Assembly (NCBI RefSeq): GCF_030848805.1
Contig: NC_092367.1
Coordinates: 15,495,692 to 15,559,691 of the forward strand
DNA length: 64,000 nt
Reading direction: 5' to 3'
From: Temnothorax longispinosus
Taxonomy: Eukaryota > Arthropoda > Insecta > Hymenoptera > Formicidae
A model generated the notes under the pieces. It saw nothing but the letters and a program-made list of their open reading frames with translations. It was not told the DNA's origin and searched no databases. Of the stretch, positions 57,541 through 64,000 are shown in pieces (within the stretch, counting starts at the first letter, position 1; the number at the start of each line of letters is the position of its first letter). A program made the translations under genes and the position numbers.

Positions 57541-60500
57541 TTAAACGTTGCACGAGGGAGCTCGCGATACACCCCCGATAAAAATTCTATCGATAATGAA
57601 TCCCTCGGGAATCGCGCTCGTTGAATTCAAAGAAATACACGTTACGAGATTTGTGTGTCAAACTTAAGATTCACTTTTGTTCTTTGTATGCTTCTCGTTT
57701 GTTTCTCAAGACGGCACCGTGCGCGAGAAAAATGCGAAATTGAAGTTCCGGCGAAAGAGCAAACCTCGCTCTCCTTCCCGGCTCATTGTCCGCTTCGCTT
57801 CTCTCGCCGGCTCTCGTCGTCGCCTCCGACACCGGCGACACGATCGTGTCGTGTGTAATGCCTCGCGAATCAAAAAGCCATTCCGCGCGTCTCGAAAGAT
57901 ACGCTGCTACGATCTTTGCATCACCGCGGGTGAGGGATGAAAGAAATATTACAAAGCGTCTAAGTATATTTTCTTTCGAGGTGGGTACATTGCTCCCCGG
58001 GGAGGAATAACCGAGCCGAAGCTCACAATGCCGCCCGCGCTACGCGAGTTGCATATAAAGGAGAAGGAGAGAAAGAAAAGGCGCGAGGAGGAGGAGCGCG
58101 GTTTAATGTATAAGGATGTCTTTCCCCACCCCTCGTCTCTCCCTTCCACCACGATTTTCGCGAACATCCGCGAAGGAGCTTCTCCTTTTGCCTTATTCTT
58201 CTCCTCCTTCTCCCCCTCCAGCCCCCCCTGCTCTCGATTTCGTGCCAAGATCAAATCGAAGCTCCGACGAGCAAGAAACCGAAGCATGGAAAGTCAGTCG
58301 CGTGTTCTTCCGCCCGAGAAAGCCGTTACGTCGGCAAGGGGGTTGGAGACGCTCCCCCTGATCGAACTTCATGAATTTTTGACGCGATTTTAATCCCGCC
58401 GCGATATCCAGCGAAGGGATGTAACTCTCTTCTCTCTAGCCGCTCACGACGTTAAAACGGAAAATTGCTGTTTCGCGAGTCTCGCTTCAGAGATGTGGCG
58501 GTAACGGGAATTTTAAACGATCGCCGAGCGCAAACACTTGTTGGACTTTAACACATTCGGTGACGTAAACGCACGTAGGCAGCTTATTACTTATAAATAC
58601 ATCGTGTTGGGTATAAGCATGCGGAGGCAGAATATTTATAATGCGCGTACTTGAAGAATTATATGTCCCATTATATATTTCCCAGTTACGATCGCACGAA
58701 TATAAATTAGTCACGCGCGAAGGAAAAACCGGATGTCATTTCGAAGAGCGCCTTTCTTTCCCCATAACGGCGTACGGTGGATTTTACGAATAAGTCAGCA
58801 GCACCGTCGATGATAGACTCATTTCGAGCGGCCGAACATTGAAATTCGACGCGCGCGCTTGCACTTTCATTATGTTGCTCCCGTCGGCACGATTTATCTT
58901 CCGCGGCGTGCTCGCGCGCGCGCGCGCTTTGAAATTTTTCTGACGTGCGAAAGGTGCCCGCGGAATTCACCTGCCATCGTTTGTCTACGCGAGGACGTGA
59001 AATGCACTATACAGTACTGTACACGTGTCAGACACCGGCGACGACCGTGCAGCGTATTTTAAATTCGCGTGTCGGCTCCGTCTCAAATGTTAACGTTACG
59101 TTACGCGCGCGCCGAAGCACGCGGGCGCTAGCTGCTGCTCCTTTGTGCAAAATCCGCGCGCGTTCGCGCCGCGCCGTGTCGCGCGCGACAATCGAATTAA
59201 ATATTTCGCTGCAATCTTGAATGAGGCAGTTGGACTCTGGAGCAGAAAAAAAACTTAATTAAAAAAAATTCACGTAATGAAAATTTAGAAGCACTCCAAG
59301 TTAACTTCTCATGCGAAAGTATCGCTTCAATTAAACGTACGTGAATCTTCATTATGATATAGGAACTATGTAGGTATATAGTGTTATTATTTCTTTCGTA
59401 AAGAACTTTAGTCAAATCAATCAAAGTCCGTCGTCCATTCAAGTTATTAAAATTTCTATTAAAAGAGATTTTTTGTATTAAGGGAAAGATTAACGCGAGT
59501 TGCTATAGAAAAGAAATCTTGACGACGCTCGTCTCTCGCCAATTTTTCAATTACCGGCTCTTTAACGCGGGACGATAACCCAGATACGTTTTTTTCCCTC
59601 TCGTGTGATCCCTATATATGCAAATTTCGCCGTGAAAATGTTTTCGCGCCGCAAAGACGGCCCTTTGAAGAGCGTCGCAACTTTCGTCCCGTTACCGATC
59701 GAATGCTAATTGTGCAGCGTTACATTACGCACACCCTTCGCCGGGTTCGGGCTGGGAATGCGCTTTTCGTGCACTTTGCCAGCAGGGAATAAATTCTGCG
59801 GCCGGCGGTTTCTCGGTCAAACCACCGCGGCCTTTGTCCTCTTCACGCGCGGGAAACGCAGGGTTTTTCCTAAAGGGCATGCATAGCCCGCAGCTTTCGC
59901 AGTTAATTAATTAGCCTCAGGCAGAAGCGTAGCTACTGTGTACCGAAAGTGCGGAGCGCAGAGATCTCATGAAACCATATTTGCCCCCCTTTTTTATGTG
60001 ATAAGAGAAACAGGTTTTTTGTTTTGAGAAAGAGGAAGAGAATCCTTTCTCGCATTGGCGAGGGTATGTTAAATTAAATCGTCTGATGTATACTTTTTAT
60101 TATAATATTATGAAATTTTTTACGAAATTCGCAGTTTAAACTCGACATCACCTAAATGCGCATTATAATTCGGGAGTTAAAAATATAAAATTGATACCTG
60201 ACAACTGATAAAGCAGTAAAAAAAAAAGTAATAACCGATCATATATCGCTTTTTCCATTTTATAACTTTCGGAATTGATCTTTAGTATACCTTCGCAATG
60301 CGAGATATACGAGACTCGTGCCGAGATCTCAAGAGTGTGACATATCACCTCCCATCCGCGCGTTCCCATTCGACCGTCTGTCGATCGACCGTCGCGTCGT
60401 GCCGGCCGCCCGCCGCGCCGGCACAATTCCACCGTTCGGGGAAAATCCCAGCGAGCGATTCTGACGGCATGTTTGTTTCGTTTGATTCACGTCTTTTGCT

Positions 60501-61049
60501 GGCCGTTAATCGAAATTCTCGAATCGAGATTCGCGATCGGAAACGGCACATCGGACGTTTTCTTCCCTACGGGCGCGGCGGAGACGGTCGGGAGGGTCGA
60601 GGGGACGGGCGGCGGGGTGAGAAATTGAGACTGCAATTATGTAACCAGATAGGAAAACTGGGCAAATATTGGACAATAATTGCAGCATTCACAATTTTAT
60701 CCAAATTTTGTCACCACATCTTTTACTATCAGGGTACATTCATTTAAAAGTGCACATACATGCATTAAAATATAAACATTTACCCATGCATGGTGTATCA
60801 CTTCCCATGTTACCAATTAGCGAATCTCTGTTTTGTGACTCTTCACATCTATATTTGAATATAGATGGAACAGCATTGCATTTCAGTTTTCTTAATCCGT
60901 CTATTCTATTTTGTTCATACTGATCAGGAGTAAAATGATCCTGGAAAATGCAGTAACGTCATTTATTTAATTCATTTACGTAATTTATCGTGCATTCTGT
61001 AATCATAAATTTTTATTTCTGTCTGCATTATGATTACGATATCCTGCAG

Positions 61050-61153
61050 CAGCCGCCGCCGCTGCCGCCGCCGCCACCGTCTCAAAGAAGTCGGGGGACG
61101 ATGTAGTCTCACGGCCCTATAGCCGAGAAGACGGCTCTCGCTTCGCCGACTAA
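61050..61153 (+). other. Candidate short terminal exon of the signal-peptide gene
   Basis: After the acceptor-like TATCCTGCAG, the phase-1 frame that would continue from 45149 stays open, reading an alanine run and then TVSKKSGDDVV, SRPYSREDGSRFAD, stop. The protein would be only about 75 residues. A donor-like AAG|GTAAAT follows the stop by one base, which argues that any exon here might instead be non-coding. Weak evidence; listed for checking. Confidence 0.2.
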
Positions 61154-62729
61154 GGTAAATGTTGTCTCACCTCGCTCACTGAGCGCACGAGGGCAGTGTA
61201 AACAGATCCTCTCCCGGTCATATTTAACGTTTCCTCAACGCCCGGCAAGAACGAGCGAGCGAGCGCCTCACCCAGAACAGGACACACACACACACATACT
61301 TGTCTGGGAAGAGATTTTCCTCTCGCGACTTTTCCCAATATTAAAGCTCGGCCAACATCGTACATATCGTCCGGGGGGGGGGGGGGGACGTAGACACGCG
61401 ACATGTTATTTCGAATGTGACATATTAATGGCGAGATTACTCTTGATTTATCTTGACCCCGCGAGCGCTCGAGATTGCGAGACCGGAAAGATACGTCCAC
61501 GGCTTCTCCAAATCCGCAGGATATACTTATCTTTTTTTTGTCACTCTCTTTATTCCTTTGTATATGTATATAGCACCTTGAACTACGCTTGTTATTCTTT
61601 TCGGCTGCTGTTGGCTCTGTAGATTACATACATTCCCTCTAAAATTTTCAATGTTAGCCCAAAACGCTTCAAACTTTTCTTTTGGTCAACCTATTTTGCG
61701 CTGGCACGCCGCCCAGTCGCGAAGGGCTTACGGTGCTCCTAAAAATCTGGCCCAGGGACGACAGTTTACAAGGGAATGAACCCAGTCGCTTGAAATAAAT
61801 GCTACGTCATGCGCCAGCAAAGTTCTCCGTACATATTTCACGGGAAAATTTCGCGGGGTAGGTACGATTGCCCGCTTAAAATGCAACAGGGAAGAAAGAG
61901 GCGAATTTGAAAAGCAAACGTTTAAGGAGTTTGAGTGTTCTCGTAACGATAAAAGTTTTTAGTTTTTTCGCGATGCGCGCCTTTCAACACCGATTATTCA
62001 TTCTCAGAAAAGAGTAATTTTATATCACTCGGATATGCATATCTCTTTTATCCCTCTCCCTCTCTTTCTCCCTTGTGTGTTCCACGAAGAAATTGAAAAT
62101 ACAAAAATTTCCGCTACCGGTATCGAGACGGGGAAGAGCGAGAACGCGATGCGGGACTCGAGATGGAATGGCGGCGAAGTTCCGACGAATCGACGAGCAA
62201 CGAAAAAACGAGCCGTTGATTAAAGACTTTTTACATTCCCCTTTGGCCTTTGACGTTCCGAGCCGAGCCGCGCCGCGCCGCGCCCGAACATCGACTCTCT
62301 CTCCCGATACGCGCGCGTTTCTCGAGAGCAAGCGGGTCTCTCGCGTTCCCCGTGCTCGATCGACTTCAAAGGAGTTCTCCTCTCGTCTAGGAGTGCCTCC
62401 ATTCGACCGGGGCGGGCCGCTCTCCTCGCTTTTCTCCTACCCGCGCGTGTCTGTCGTTCACGTGTGCGCTTCACATCCGCGTGAAGGGACTCGCGTTCGC
62501 GACAGGTAGGTCGTTCTATTCCTGAGCAGCTCTGGGATGACTTCCGTCTTGTTTCATGGCTTCCTGCACGCGCGAAACGTCTGGAGCGACAGCCAGACGT
62601 TTCGCAAGATTACGAGAAAGAACGGCATCTAGTCAAAATATATCGAATAATCGTTTACCTGTAATATTACTTTGTTAAAGTACTCTTAAAATTGTAAAAA
62701 CTTGATTTAAAGTAGATAGGTGTGTCTAT

Positions 62730-63574
62730 GGCCGGTATTCATAGTCGATTCTTATTTTAGGACCGTTTTAAGTAATGTCTTAAGATGCTAATACGGCTCT
62801 GTGATTGGTTCATGACATCTTAAGATTGTACTTAAGGTGATTGGGCCATGTATTATATGAGTCAATATAAGGCCTAAATTTTATTTTAAGAAAACCATTT
62901 TTATGGATTATAATTACTGATTTTATAATGTAACTTTTCATTCGATTACGTATCAATTTATCTACTGATAAATGTAAACTGATAAATGTTCAAGTTGACA
63001 TTCGTACAAGAGAAATGTCGCGACATTGCATCTCTTCACTGTAGGCAGCTATCATGCCAGTGCCATGTGTTTGAGTGAGGTTATGTATTGTGTTTATGTT
63101 GAAAAATAATGGAAGGTAACAAACAATTTCGATAACGGGAGATTTGCTTGCAAAAAAATAGTGCTGTGGAAAGAAAACACTACACGGCGCGGCGTTGCGA
63201 CATGTCCACGTCGCGTACAGCTGATCGAAAGGCCGACAAGAAACGCGACGATTCATCAACTTTTGATTGAATTTTTGGCCTTATTACACGTCAACGTCGT
63301 TTTGTCGTATACTTAACAAGTGCTAGAAAAATCAAATAATGTTATTTTCAGTTTTTTGAACTTGTTTCTTTACAGACAGTGAGTAAAATTCTCGAAAAAT
63401 GTATGTTTCCGGTACAATTTCCCATAAAACCTATGTTAAAAATGCCAACTTTAAGATTTAATATCTCAAAAACTAGACGTCAGATCTTCTCAAAATTGCA
63501 AATTTAAGCGTATTTAGTTTTTTTTAATAACATATTTAGGTCTTAAATATAAGAACCGATTATGAATACCGGCC
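62730..63574. mobile_element. 845-base non-autonomous TIR transposon
   Basis: GGCCGGTATTCATAGTCGATT at the left and AACCGATTATGAATACCGGCC at the right are inverted repeats; both flanks read TAT, a possible target duplication. The left arm contains TCTGTGATTGGTTCATGACAT. No transposase frame is present. It is the largest element in the window. Confidence 0.7.
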
Positions 63575-64000
63575 TATGATGCATATATTTTTCGCGAAAC
63601 CTTTTTTGTGTGAAATAACGCACATTCTTGCAAGGAACTGGCGCACCAGCGCTTTCTTTTTGCAGGTGGTTTTAATTAAAACACTTCACCGAGAGGTATT
63701 TGTCCATATATATAATTTATAGAACAAACAAAGGCCTGTCACTAGAAATTCATGGATCGTAGGGTCAATATATCTTAGTCCGGCGAACTTAAGGGAGTTA
63801 AGCCGCGTTAGTAGTGTCACAGTCGTAGTTAATTAAGGGTCCTTTCTAGGAGCTGATTGCACTAACGTTCGTTAGCGGTAACTCCGGTTGACTAAATGTT
63901 GTTTACTCGTCTGTGCCACAGATAGGTCTGCAATCTGGAAAGGAATAGAGAATCGCTAAACGGGATGGTTTAATTCAAAGTGCTTCTACTACCTGTGGGG

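Larger units (their letters stand above)
45150..64000. other. Probable long first intron, repeats and GC patches
   Basis: No confident protein-coding exon was found on either strand. The region alternates between AT-rich DNA, MITEs (listed separately) and GC-rich patches (for example 49340-49660, 52200-52560, 54740-55260, 62150-62510). Microsatellites include (GA)n at 46741, (GATC)n near 49640, (CA)n at 51600-51650, (GA)n at 54650, a GA-rich tract at 56895-56965 and a G run at 61374. Open frames up to about 150 residues look like chance. Confidence 0.4.

Noticed and set aside
62020..62510. Frames on both strands near 62.1-62.5 kb with a donor-like site at 62507
   Set aside because: GC-rich overlapping frames with no family match and no acceptor in matching phase; chance cannot be excluded.
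63780..63910. Inverted repeat GGAGTTAAGCCGCGTTAG with CTAACG..GGTAACTCC
   Set aside because: Pairing is short and imperfect and no boundaries could be set; not reported as an element.
1..64000. CRISPR arrays, bacterial operons, LTR retrotransposons or LINE reverse transcriptase
   Set aside because: No regularly spaced repeats, no prokaryotic gene structure, no reverse transcriptase or long terminal repeat motifs were seen.

Overview
The window is nuclear DNA of an insect, most probably a hymenopteran and plausibly an ant. This is inferred from intron-bearing genes with GT-AG splicing, animal-only protein families in insect form (GAGA factor, TMEM214, TATDN1, ribophorin I), AT-rich introns broken by CpG-rich islands, and many short fold-back DNA transposons. 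Gene models were built by hand by matching exon phase across splice sites; no alignment or search was run.

Layout. 1-1690: AT-rich DNA with a duplicated repeat. 1696-4870 (+): FBXL4-like F-box/LRR gene, eight or more exons. 5.9-7.7 kb: a pile-up of palindromic MITEs. 8200-10023 (+): uninterrupted ribophorin I (RPN1). 11150-13177 (+): TATDN1, five exons, one GC-AG intron. 14144-21933 (-): TMEM214, nine exons, converging on TATDN1; its long intron holds a CpG-rich island and nested repeats. 22-25 kb: TMEM214 promoter, a tRNA-like SINE candidate and more MITEs. 26004-30708 (+): Trithorax-like (GAGA factor), with two alternative homologous zinc-finger exons. 31590-36166 (-): an unrecognised 479-residue gene, converging on Trl. 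36.2-44 kb: intergenic DNA with a three-copy tandem repeat. 45029-45149 (+): signal-peptide-encoding first exon of a secreted or membrane protein whose intron appears to fill the rest of the window.

The genes do not form a pathway. RPN1 (N-glycosylation at the ER) and TMEM214 (ER membrane) share a compartment, FBXL4 relatives act in mitochondrial quality control, TATDN1 is a predicted metal-dependent nuclease, and Trl is a chromatin factor.

The most notable locus is Trl. Its DNA-binding finger exon is duplicated in tandem. One copy keeps the canonical last histidine. The other ends in cysteine and carries three tandem SUMO-consensus motifs. Several (GA)n tracts, which are GAGA-factor sites, lie inside the gene. 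A second theme is the MITE load: several families with different terminal repeats share an internal GACCAATCACAGTCGA-like core.
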